Notes under the pieces: model-generated
What the model saw: the letters and a program-made list of their open reading frames with translations, nothing else
The model's database searches: none
Told to the model about the DNA's origin: nothing
Shown: one piece after another, positions 51,638-62,100 of the stretch
How the letters are laid out: each line of letters opens with the position of its first letter
How positions within the stretch are numbered: position 1 is the first letter of the stretch
Made by a program: the position numbers and the translations under genes
Source of the DNA: Kitasatospora sp. NBC_01266
GTDB lineage: Bacteria; Actinomycetota; Actinomycetes; Streptomycetales; Streptomycetaceae
Length of the DNA: 64,000 nucleotides
NCBI RefSeq assembly: GCF_036242395.1
Contig: NZ_CP108458.1
Span: 7,502,001 to 7,566,000, forward strand
Direction of reading: 5' to 3'

Positions 51638-52800
51638 CGGGCGGTGTCCCCCGAGCGCTGGCGCTCGACCTCGACGGCCTCGTAGAGCGCCTTGATGTTG
51701 GAGCCGCCGAAGGTCTTCGCGCCGATCCGCTCGATCACCTCGTAGAAGAGCGTGCGCTTCTCGTGCTCGGTGCGGGTGAAGATCTGGAACAGCTGGCCGC
51801 CGTGGTCCTCGTCGATCAGCAGGCTCAACTCGCGCAGCTCCGCGACCGAGTGGGCCCTGGGCGTGACCCGCTCGGCCAGCGCGTCGTAGTAGGCGCCCGG
51901 CGTGCTGAGGAACCGCACGCCCCGGGCGGCCAGGGTGCGCACCGCGCGGACGGCGTCCTCGGTGCTGAACGCCAGGTGCTGGACGCCGGCGCCGCCGTGC
52001 CGCTTCAGGAACGCGTCGATCTGGCCGGGCTCGGCGCTGGTGTCGGGTTCGATCACGGTGAACGTGACGGTGCGCGAAACGCTCTGCACCACAGTGGAGT
52101 TCATCGCCTGGGTGCCGACCTTGATCTGCTCGGTGAAGGTCTCCTCGAAGCCGAGCACGGTGCGGTAGTAAGAGATGGTGGCCGCCAACTCGTCGGCCGG
52201 TACGCAGACCGCGAAGTGGTCGACCTCGGCCAGTGCGGGCGGCTCCTCGGCCGGGCCGCCGCTCGGAGCCGCCAGTCTGGCGGGTTCGTCGGCCGGGAGG
52301 TCGGCCTGTGCCAGTGCCTCCTGGAAGCCGGTGAGCGGCACGAAGCCGACCGGCAGCCGGGCCGGGTCGCCCGGCGCGCGCTGGACCAGGGTGTGCACCA
52401 CGTCGCCGAAGCCGCCGATGGTCGCGGTCACGGCCGGGAACTCGCCCGGGTGCGCGACGGGTTCGGCGATCGGGCGCCCGCCCCGGGCGACCGCCTGGGC
52501 GAAGGCTTCGGCGGCGTCGGCGGTGCACAGCGCGATGTCGGCGATGCCGTCGCCGTGCGCCAGCACGTAGGCGGTGGCCGGGTGGTCGTCGACGGTGGCC
52601 TGGGTCAGCACCAGGGTCATCGCGCCCTGGGTGAGGGCCAGGCTGCGAAAGCCCTCGGCCGGGGAGCCCGCGCGCCCCGCCGGGGTGAAGCCGTACCGGT
52701 CGCGGAAGGCCATGGCCGAGGCCTCGGCATCGGCCACGTAGAACTCTACGTAGTCAAGCTCGAGGTCGGCCGGGAGAGCTGCGGTGGGCAAGGCACGCAT
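51634..52800 (-). CDS. hmaS: 4-Hydroxymandelate synthase
   Basis: This 388-residue iron(II) dioxygenase is related to HPPD. ATG 52800 has GAGGAA upstream. Iron ligands are His195 (AEVDHFAV), His275 (GVQHLAFST) and Glu354 (LFYEVIER). The blocks IGGFGDVVHTLVQR, VGTQAMNSTVVQS, DEDHGGQLFQIFT and TFGGSNIKALYEAVEVER match HmaS of vancomycin-type clusters better than the NFKALF-type end of true HPPD. It turns 4-hydroxyphenylpyruvate into L-4-hydroxymandelate, the first committed step to Hpg. A spacer of about 30 residues rich in Pro/Ala (about 160-192) lies between the two vicinal-oxygen-chelate halves. Confidence 0.94.
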   Translation of the reverse strand: MRALPTAALPADLELDYVEFYVADAEASAMAFRDRYGFTPAGRAGSPAEGFRSLALTQGAMTLVLTQATVDDHPATAYVLAHGDGIADIALCTADAAEAFAQAVARGGRPIAEPVAHPGEFPAVTATIGGFGDVVHTLVQRAPGDPARLPVGFVPLTGFQEALAQADLPADEPARLAAPSGGPAEEPPALAEVDHFAVCVPADELAATISYYRTVLGFEETFTEQIKVGTQAMNSTVVQSVSRTVTFTVIEPDTSAEPGQIDAFLKRHGGAGVQHLAFSTEDAVRAVRTLAARGVRFLSTPGAYYDALAERVTPRAHSVAELRELSLLIDEDHGGQLFQIFTRTEHEKRTLFYEVIERIGAKTFGGSNIKALYEAVEVERQRSGDTAR

Positions 52801-53195
52801 GCTGAGTTCCTCTGCTCGCTCCAAGGGGCCGTCAGTGATCCGGACAGTAGTCGGGTCCGTGGGCCGCAGTGACCGGATGAGTGTGGGGCCAAAGGGGTCA
52901 GAAACCATCAAGTTGAACGTCAATCGGCCAAGTTACAGTCATAATCCGCCAACTTGAGCACCTAGTGCATGCTTTCGATGGGGTGATTGTTTGGATGATC
53001 TTCATGCTTGGTACGTCTGACCACGGTCAAGCTCGCGAGAGGTGCGCTTTAGATTGATCACCACGAAGCGTGACCAGGCGTCCGTGGGCGATCCCCGACG
53101 CCACCGCTTGTGAGTCATGACGCTGACGCGGCCCCTGCCACCAGCGGGCGGCCGTGTAGCACGTAACGCCGCCGACGAACCGGAGCACTGAAACC
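52801..53195. promoter_or_regulatory. Divergent control region between the Hpg operon and the NRPS gene
   Basis: This 395-base region is AT-richer than its flanks. It contains three related elements, TCAAGTTGA (52908-52916), CCAAGTTAC (52928-52936) and CAACTTGA (52950-52957), the last inverted relative to the first two. They lie 108-157 bases from hmaS. They could be sites for a pathway-specific regulator controlling both directions; this is inference. No StrR-type GTTCGA(n)TCGAAC site was seen, and no small gene is supported here. Confidence 0.45.
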
Positions 53196-56100
53196 ATGTC
53201 GGATTCGCCGACCACCCCCAGCTGGCCGCTGATGGCCGGGCAGTCCGGCATCTGGTTCGCCCAGCAACTCGATCCCGCCAGCCCGGCCTTCCAGATCGCG
53301 GAGTGCGTGGAGATCCACGGTGCGGTCGACCCCGAGCTGTTCGCGACCGCGCTGCGGCAGGTGCTGACGGAGGGTGAGGCGCTCCGGCTGGCCTTCCGCA
53401 CCGAGGGCGGCGAGGTGCGACAGAGCGTGCGCCCGCCGGCGGATTTCCCGCTGCTGGTCGAGGATCTGGGCGCGCGGGCCGACCCGTGGGCCGCCACCCG
53501 GTCCCGGATCGAGGCGGACCTGGCCCGGCCGCTGGACCCGAGCACCGGACCGGCGTTGGTCCAGCAGCTCTTCCTGGCCGGCCCCGACCGGAGCTTCTGG
53601 TACCAGCGCGGGCACCACGCGCTGGTCGACGGCTTCACCGGGCCGCTGGTGGCCGGCCGGATGGCCGAGGTCTACAGCGCGCTGGTCGAGGGCCGCGAAC
53701 CCGCTGCCGAGGGCGCGCTGTCCGGCTTCGGCGAGCTGGTGGCCGAAGAGCGGGCTTACCAGGGCTCCGAGCGGCGGGAGATCGAGCGCGGCTACTGGCT
53801 GGACCAGCTGGCCGACCGCCCGGAGCCGGTCGCCCTGGCCGGCCGCACCGCCTCGGCCGCCCATCGCCACCTGCGTCACGAGATCCAGTTGACGGCGCGG
53901 CACGCCGACACCCTGCGGGTGGCCGCCCGCGCGCTCGGCGTCAGCTGGTCCGCCCTGGTGCTCAGCGCGGTCGGCCTCTACACCGGCCGGCTGACCGGCG
54001 CCGACGAGGTCGTGATCGGCCTGCCGGTGCCGGCCCGGATCGGCCGCACCGCCCGCTCGGTGCCCGCGATGCTGACCAACGTGCTGCCGCTGCGGCTCGA
54101 CGTCCGCGCCGAGCTGAGCCTGCGCGAGCTGGTCCGGCGGACCAGCGCCACGACCCGGGCGGCGCTGCGCCACCAGCGCTACCGGTACGAGGACCTGCGC
54201 CGCGAGCTGGGACTGGTCGGCGGCGAGGGCCAGTTGCTCGGGCCGACGGTCAACATCATGTCGTTCGACTACGACCTCGCGTTCGGCGGCCACCCGGCCA
54301 CCCTGCACAACTTCGCCAACGGCCCGGTCGAGGACCTCTCCTTCGTGGTCTACGACCGGCGGGCTGGCCACGGCATGCGCCTGGTGCTGGACGCCAACCC
54401 CGACCTCTACGACCAGGAGGCGCTGGCCGGGCACGCGGAGCGCTTCCTGCGGCTGCTCGACACCCTGGCCGCTGGCCAACCGGACCACCCCGTCGGTCTG
54501 TTCGACCTCGTCAGCGCGAACGAGCGCGAGCTCGTCCTGCACCGGTGGAACGATACGGCGCGTGCGGTTCCGCCGGGGCTGATCCACCAGCACTTCGAGC
54601 GGCAGGTGGAGTTGGCGCCGGATGCGGTGGCGGTGGCTTGTGAGGGTGTGGAGTTGTCGTATGGGGAGGTGAATGGGCGGGCGAATCGGTTGGCGCGGTT
54701 GTTGATTGAGCGTGGTGCGGGTCCGGAGCGGTTCGTGGCGTTGGCGTTGCCGCGTAGTGAGTTGATGTTGGTGGCGTTGCTGGCGGTGTTGAAGTCGGGT
54801 GCGGGGTATCTGCCGGTGGATCCGGAGTATCCGGCTGACCGGATCGCCTACATGTTGGAGGATGCCGAGCCGGCGCTGGTGGTGACGGTCGCGGCGGTGG
54901 CGGGCGGGTTGGCGCTGGGTGACCAGGCGGTTGTGGTGGTGGATGAGCCCGGTGTTGGGGCGGAGTTGGCGCAGTGGTCGGACGCTGATGTCGAGGACGT
55001 CGAGCGGGCCGTGCCGTTGGTGGCGGATCATCCGGCGTATCTGATCTATACGTCGGGTTCGACGGGTCGTCCGAAGGGTGTGGTGATCGCGCATCGTGGT
55101 ATTCCGGGTCTCGCGCACGCGAAGGTGGAGTGGTATGCGACGACGTCGGAGAGTCGGGTGCTGCAGTTCTCGTCGTTGAGTTTTGACAGTCATGTCTCCG
55201 AGGTGTGGTCGGCGCTGTTGGGGGGTGGTCGTCTGGTGGTTGCTCCGTTGGAGCGGATGATGCCGGGGGAGCCGTTGGTGGAGTTGGTGGCGGAGCAGGG
55301 GATCACGCATATCGATCTGCCGCCGGCTGGTTTGGCGGTGATGCCGGAGGGTTCGTTGCCCGAGGGTGGGACGTTGATTGTTGGTGGTGAGGCGAGTTCG
55401 CCGGCGTTGGTGGAGCGGTGGTATCGCAACCGTCGGATGATCAATTCGTATGGGCCGACTGAGGCGACGGTGTGCGCGAGTATGAGTGATCCGATCTCGG
55501 ATGCGGCGATTCCGCCGATCGGTCGGCCGGTGTGGAACAAGCGGGTGTATGTGCTGGATGGGGGTCTGCGGTTGGTGCCGCCGGGTGTGGTGGGTGAGTT
55601 GTATGTGGCGGGGGAGGGTCTGGCGCGGGGGTATCTGGGTCGGCCTGGTCTGACGGCTGAGCGGTTCGTCGCCGACCCGTTCACCCCTGGCGCTCGCATG
55701 TACCGCACGGGTGACTTGGTGCGGTGGGGTGCGGATGGGCAGTTGGTGTTCCTGGGTCGGGCGGACAGTCAGGTGAAGGTGCGGGGTTTCCGGATCGAGT
55801 TGGGGGAGGTGGAGGCGGCGATCGATGCGCTGCCGGGGGTGGCGCAGGCGGTGGTGCTGTTGCATGAGGCTGCGGTGGGTGATCGGCGGCTGGTGGCGTA
55901 TGTGGTCAGTTCGACGCAGAGCGCTGCCGGGTTGCGGGAGCAGTTGGGCCGGACCTTGCCGGATTACATGGTTCCGTCGGCGTTCGTGGTGTTGGACGCG
56001 TTGCCGTTGATGCCGAACGGGAAGGTGGACCGGCGGGCGTTGCCGGAGCCGGACTTCGCCGCCGCGGCCACCGGCCGCGCGCCGCGCACCGAGCGGGAGG

Positions 56101-59100
56101 CCCTGCTGGCGGAGATCTTCGCCGAACTGCTGGGCCTGCCGAGCGTCGGCATCGACGACGACTTCTTCACCCTGGGCGGCCACTCGCTGCTGGCCACCCG
56201 GCTGGTCAGCCGGGTGCGGGCCGCGCTCGGCGTCGAGTTGGCGATCCGCGACCTGTTCGAGGCGCCGACCGTGGCCGGCCTGGCCGAGCGGCTGGACCGC
56301 GCCGAGCTGGCCCGCCGCGCGCTGGTGCGCGCCGAGCGGCCCGAGCGGGTGCCGGTCTCCTCCGCGCAGCGTCGCCTCTGGTTCATCGGGCGGCTCGGTG
56401 CGTCCGGCGCCGCCTACCACATGCCGCTGGCAGTGCGGCTGACCGGCGCGCTCGACCGGGCGGCGCTGGTCGCAGCACTGGCCGATCTGACGCGGCGTCA
56501 TGAGACCTTGCGCACCGTCTTCGCCGAGGGGCCGGACGGGCTGCCGCACCAGCGCGTGCTGCCCGAAGTCCACCCCGAGCTGCGGGTCGCCGGGGTCACC
56601 GAAGCCGAGTTGGACCGGGCCCTGGCCACCGAGGCGGCCCGACCCTTCGACCTGGCCATCGATGTCCCGCTGCGGGCGGCCCTCTTCACGCTCGGCGCGG
56701 ACGAGCAGGTGCTGCTGCTGACGCTGCATCACATATCCGGCGACGGATGGTCGCTGGTCCCACTGGCCCGCGACCTGTCCACCGCCTACACCGCCCGGCT
56801 CGGCGGCGCGGTTCCGCAGTGGTCGCCGTTGCCCGTCCAGTACGCCGACTTCGCCATCTGGCAGCAGCAGCTGCTCGGCGCCGAGGATGACCCGAAGAGC
56901 CTGCTGTCGCGTCAACTGGACTACTGGCGGCGGGCGCTGTCCGAGCTGCCGGAGGAACTGGCGCTGCCTACCGACCGGCCCCGCCCGGCGACCGCCGGAC
57001 ACCGGGGCGCGACCGTCGCCGTGGAGCTTCCCGCCGAACTGCACCGCAGGCTCGCCACGCTGGCCCAGCAGCACGGCGCCACCCTCTTCATGGCCCTGCA
57101 GGCCGGCCTGGCCGCCTTCCTGACCCGGTTGGGTGCGGGGGAGGATATCCCGCTGGGGACGCCGGTGGCCGGGCGGACCGACGAGGCGTTGGACGAGTTG
57201 GTCGGGTTCTTCGTCAACACGCTGGTGCTGCGCACCGACACCTCGGGTGAACCGAGCTTCACCGAACTGCTGGCCCGGGTGCGGGAGTCGGACCTGGCGG
57301 CGTTCGCGCACCAGGACGTGCCGTTCGAGCAGCTGGTGGACGCGTTGAACCCGACCCGCTCGCTGGCCCGCCACCCGCTCTTCCAGACCATGCTGGTGCT
57401 GCAGAACACCACCGAGGCGGAGCTGGACCTGCCGGGCCTGCGCGGTACCGTGCAGCCGGTCGGCATCGACACGGCCAAGTTCGACCTGTTCTTCAACCTC
57501 GCCGAGCGGACCGGCCAGGATGGTGCCCCGGCCGGTGTCAGCGGCGTCGTCGAGTACGCCACCGACCTGTTCGAGCACCGCACCATCCAGCAGCTGGCGG
57601 ACCGTTGGATCCGGTTGCTGGCCCAGCTGGTGGCCGCCCCGGCCCGGCCGATCGGGCAGGCCGAGCTGCTCGCCGAGGGAGAGCGGCAGCAGCTGCTCAC
57701 CGAGTGGAACGCCACCGCCGCCGCCGTGCCCGCCGCCACGCTGCCCGAGCTGTTCCAGGCCCAGGTCGCGCGCACGCCGCAGGCGACCGCGCTGGCCTTC
57801 GAGGGCGCCGAGTTGAGCTACGCCGAGTTGAACGCGCGGGCCAACCGGCTGGCCCGCCTGCTGGTGGAGCACGGCGCCGGCCCGGAGCGGCGGATCGCGC
57901 TCGCCCTGCCGCGCACGCCCGAGCTGCTGGTCGCGCTGCTCGCGGTGCTCAAGTCCGGTGCGGCGTACGTGCCGATCGACCCCGAGTACCCGGCCGACCG
58001 GATCGCCTACGTGCTCGCCGACGCCGCCCCGGCCCTGGTGCTGGTCGCCGCCGCGACCGCCGGCCGGCTGCCGGCCGGCGACGGCGCGCCGGTGCTGGTG
58101 CTGGACAGCCCCGAGACTCTCGAGGCGCTGGCCGCGCGCGGCGAGGACGACCCGCGGCACGCGCCGCGTCCCGAGCATCCCGCCTACGTGATCTACACCT
58201 CCGGCTCGACCGGCCACCCCAAGGGCGTGGTGCTGCCGCACGCGGCGCTGACCAACTTCCTGGCCGACATGGCCCTGCGCTTCCCGCTGGAGGGGCACGA
58301 CACCTGGGTGGCGGTCACCACGGTCGCCTTCGACATCGCCGCGCTGGAGCTGTACCTGCCGCTGATCAGCGGCGCCCGGGTCGAACTCGCGCCCCGGCAC
58401 ACGGTGATCGACCCGGCGGCGCTGACCGCCCTGCTGCGCGGCTCGGGTGCCACCGTGTTGCAGGCCACCCCCTCGCTCTGGCGGGCGCTCGCCGAGCGGG
58501 CCGAGGCGCTGGCCGAACTCCCGGGCCTGCGGGTCCTGGTGGGCGGTGAGGCGCTGCCGGGCCCGCTGGCCGCCACGCTCGCCGGCCTGGGCGAGGTCAC
58601 CAACCTCTACGGCCCGACCGAGACCACCATCTGGTCCACCGCCGCCCGGATCACCGACGCGGCGATCCCGCCGATCGGCCGCCCGATCGCCAACACCCGT
58701 CTCTACGTGCTGGACGCGCGGCTGCGCCCGGTGCCGGTCGGCGTCGCGGGCGAGCTGTACATCGCGGGCGCGGGCCTGGCCCGCGGCTACCACGAGCGGC
58801 CCGCGCTGACCGCCGAGCGCTTCACCGCCGACCCGTTCGGCACGCCCGGCAGCCGCATGTACCGCACCGGCGACCTGGCCCGCTGGACGGCCGAAAGCGA
58901 GCTGCGGTTCGTCGGCCGGGCCGACACCCAGGTCAAGGTGCGCGGCCACCGGATCGAACTCGGCGAGATCGAGGCCGCGTTGCTCACCCACCCCGGGGTC
59001 ACGCAGAGCGCGGTGCTGGCCCGCGAGGACCAGCCGGGCGATGTCCGCCTGGTCGGCTACCTGCTGTTCGGCGACCCGGCCTGCGGCGAGCCCCCGGTGG

Positions 59101-62100
59101 CGCCGCTTCCGGCGCCCGCCGCAGCCCCGGCGTCCGACACCAACACCCCGGCCGGCTCGCGCGACCTGGCGGGCCTGCTGCGCGAGCTGCGCGCGCACCT
59201 GGCCGAGCGGCTCCCGGAGTACATGGTGCCCAGCGCCTTCGTGGCGCTGGAGGCGATGCCGCTCACCCCGAACGGCAAGCTGGACCGCAAGGCGCTGCCC
59301 GCGCCCGAGCAGACCGGCGCCCAGGCCGGGCGTGCCCCGCGCACCGAACGCGAGGAACTGCTCTGCGCCCTCTTCGCCGAGGTGCTCGGGCTCGCCTCGG
59401 TCGGCATCGACGACGCCTTCTTCGCGCTCGGCGGCCACTCACTGCTGGCCATCCGGCTGGTGAGCCAAGTCCGCGCGGTGCTCGGCGTCGAGTTGGCGAT
59501 CCGCGACCTGTTCGAGGCGCCGACCGTGGCCGGCCTCGAGCGGCGGCTCGCCGACGCGGGCGCCGCCCGGCCGGCCCTGCTGCCCGCCGAGCGTCCCGCC
59601 ACCGTGCCGGTCTCCTACGCCCAGCGCCGGCTGTGGCTGCTGGAGAAGCTCGGCAGCGCCGGCGCCGCCTACCACCTGCCGATGGCGCTGCGGCTGCGCG
59701 GTCCGCTGGACCTGCCCGCCCTGGAAGCCGCGCTGGCCGACCTGGTGGCCCGCCACGAGGCGCTGCGCACCGTCTTCGGCGAGGGGCCCGACGGCCTGCC
59801 GTACCAGCGGGTGCTGCCCGCGGCGGTGTCCGTCCTCACCCGCGCCGAGACCACCGCGGCCGAGCTGACCGAGGCGCTGGCGGCCGAGGCCGCCCGGCCG
59901 TTCGACCTGGCGGTGGACGTGCCGCTGCGAGCGGCCCTCTTCGCGCTCGGCGCGGACGAGTGCGTGCTGCTGCTGACGCTGCATCACATCGCTGGTGACG
60001 GCTGGTCGCTGGCCCCGCTGGCCCGCGACATCGAGACCGCGTACGCGGCCCGGCTCGGTGGCGCGGCGCCGCAGTGGTCGCCGCTGCCGGTGCAGTACGC
60101 GGACTACGCGCTCTGGCAGCGCGAGCTGCTCGGTGACGAGGGCGAGGCCGAGAGTCTGGCGGCCCGTCAGGTCGACTACTGGCGCCAGGCGCTGGCCGGG
60201 CTGCCGGAAGAGCTGGAACTGCCCACCGACCGCCCGCGCCCGCTCGCGGCCGGCCACCAGGGCGCCGCCGTCTCGCTGACCGTCCCCGCCGAGCTGCACC
60301 GCAAGCTCGTCGACCTCTCCCGCGAGCACGGGGTCACCCTCTTCATGACCCTGCAGGCGTCGCTGGCCACCCTGCTGCACCGCCTCGGCGCCGGGACCGA
60401 CATTCCGCTCGGCACCCCGGTCGCCGGGCGCACCGACGTCGCCCTGGACGAGCTGGTCGGGTTCTTCGTCAACACCCTGGTGCTGCGCACCGACCTGTCC
60501 GGCGACCCGAGCTTCACCGAACTGCTGGACCGGGTCCGCGAGTCGGACCTGGCCGCGTTCGCCCACCAGGACGTGCCGTTCGAGCATCTGGTGGACGCGC
60601 TCAACCCGACCCGCTCGCTGGCCCGGCACCCGCTGTTCCAGGTGATGCTGGCGCTGCGCAACAACACCGAGGCCGAGCTGGCGATGCCGGGCCTGACCGT
60701 CACCGCGCTGCCCACCCAGGTGCGCTCCGCCAAGTTCGACCTGTCGCTCTTCGTCACCGAACAGCGCGGCGCGGACGGTGCCTTGGGTGGGCTGCGCGGC
60801 GAACTGGAGTACGCCACCGAGCTGTTCGACCACTCGACGGTCGAGGTGCTGGGCGAGCGCTGGGTGCGGCTGCTCGACGCGCTGGTCGCCGAGCCGAAGC
60901 TGGCGGTCGGACAGCTCGACATCCTCGGCCCCCGGGAGCGCGAGCGGATCCTCCACGAGTGGAACGACACCACCCGCGAACTGCCCGTCGCCACGCTGCC
61001 CGAGCTGTTCCAGGCGCAGGCCGCCCGCACCCCGCGGGCGACCGCGCTGGTCTTCGAGGGCGCCGAGCTGAGCTACGCCGAGCTGAACGCCCGGGCCAAC
61101 CGCCTGGCCCGGGTGCTGGTCGCCCGGGGCGCCCGGCCCGAGCGGACCGTGGCGCTGGTCCTGGAGCGCTCCACCGAGATGGTGGTGTCGCTGCTCGCGG
61201 TGCTCAAGTCCGGTGCGGCGTACCTGCCGATCGACCCCGAGTACCCGGTCGACCGGATCGCCTACCTGCTCGAGGACGGCGCCCCGGCGCTGGTGCTGGC
61301 CACCAGCGCGACCGCTGCGGCGGCGCCCGGCGGCGCCCTGGTGCTCGACACCCCGCGGCTGGCGGCCGAGTTGGCGGCCCAGCCGGACGCCGACCTCACC
61401 GATGCCGACCGGCTCGCCCCGCTGCGTCTGGCCAATCCGGCCTACGTGATCTACACCTCCGGCTCCACCGGTCGCCCCAAGGGCGTCGCCGTCCCGCACC
61501 GGGGCGTCGCCAACCGCCTGGCCTGGATGCAGACCGACCACGTGATGCGTCCGGGCGAGGACCGGGTGCTGCAGAAGACGCCGTTCGGCTTCGACGTCTC
61601 GGTCTGGGAGTTCTTCTGGCCGCTGTTCAACGGCGGGACCCTGGTGGTCGCCAAGCCCGGTGGCCACAAGGACCCGGTCTACCTGGCCGAGTTGATCCAG
61701 CGCGAGCGGATCACCATCGCGCACTTCGTACCCTCGATGCTCCAGGCCTTCGTGCAGGAGCCCGCGGCGGCCCGCTGCACCGGCCTGCGCGGGGTGTTCT
61801 GCTCGGGCGAGGCACTGACCGCCGAACTACGCGACCGATTCAGACAGTTGCTCGCCGAGGTCCCGCTGCACAACCTGTACGGCCCCACCGAGGCCTCCGT
61901 CGAGGTCACCGCCTGGACCTGCGAGGCGGGCGAGGGCGGCGTCGCGGTGCCGATCGGGCGGCCGGTGGCCAACACCCGGGTCTACGTGCTGGACGCGGCG
62001 CTGCGGCCGGTCGCGCCGGGCGTGCCGGGTGAGTTGTACCTGGCGGGCGTCCAGCTGGCGCGCGGCTACCTGAACCGCCCCGGCCTGAGCGCCGAGCGCT

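Noticed and set aside
51634..52800. 4-Hydroxyphenylpyruvate dioxygenase (tyrosine catabolism) as identity of the dioxygenase
   Set aside because: The C-terminal SNIKALYEAVE block and the AMNSTVVQS block match HmaS, and the gene overlaps hmo in an Hpg operon.
55180..55490. Possible Hpg specificity for NRPS module 1
   Set aside because: Pocket residues differ from the DIFHLGLLCK-type Hpg codes at most positions.
53115..59438. Open frame of 2107 codons on the minus strand opposite the NRPS gene
   Set aside because: It is the antisense reflection of high-GC3 NRPS sequence; composition is His/Arg/Gln-rich with no motifs, while the plus strand has all NRPS core motifs.
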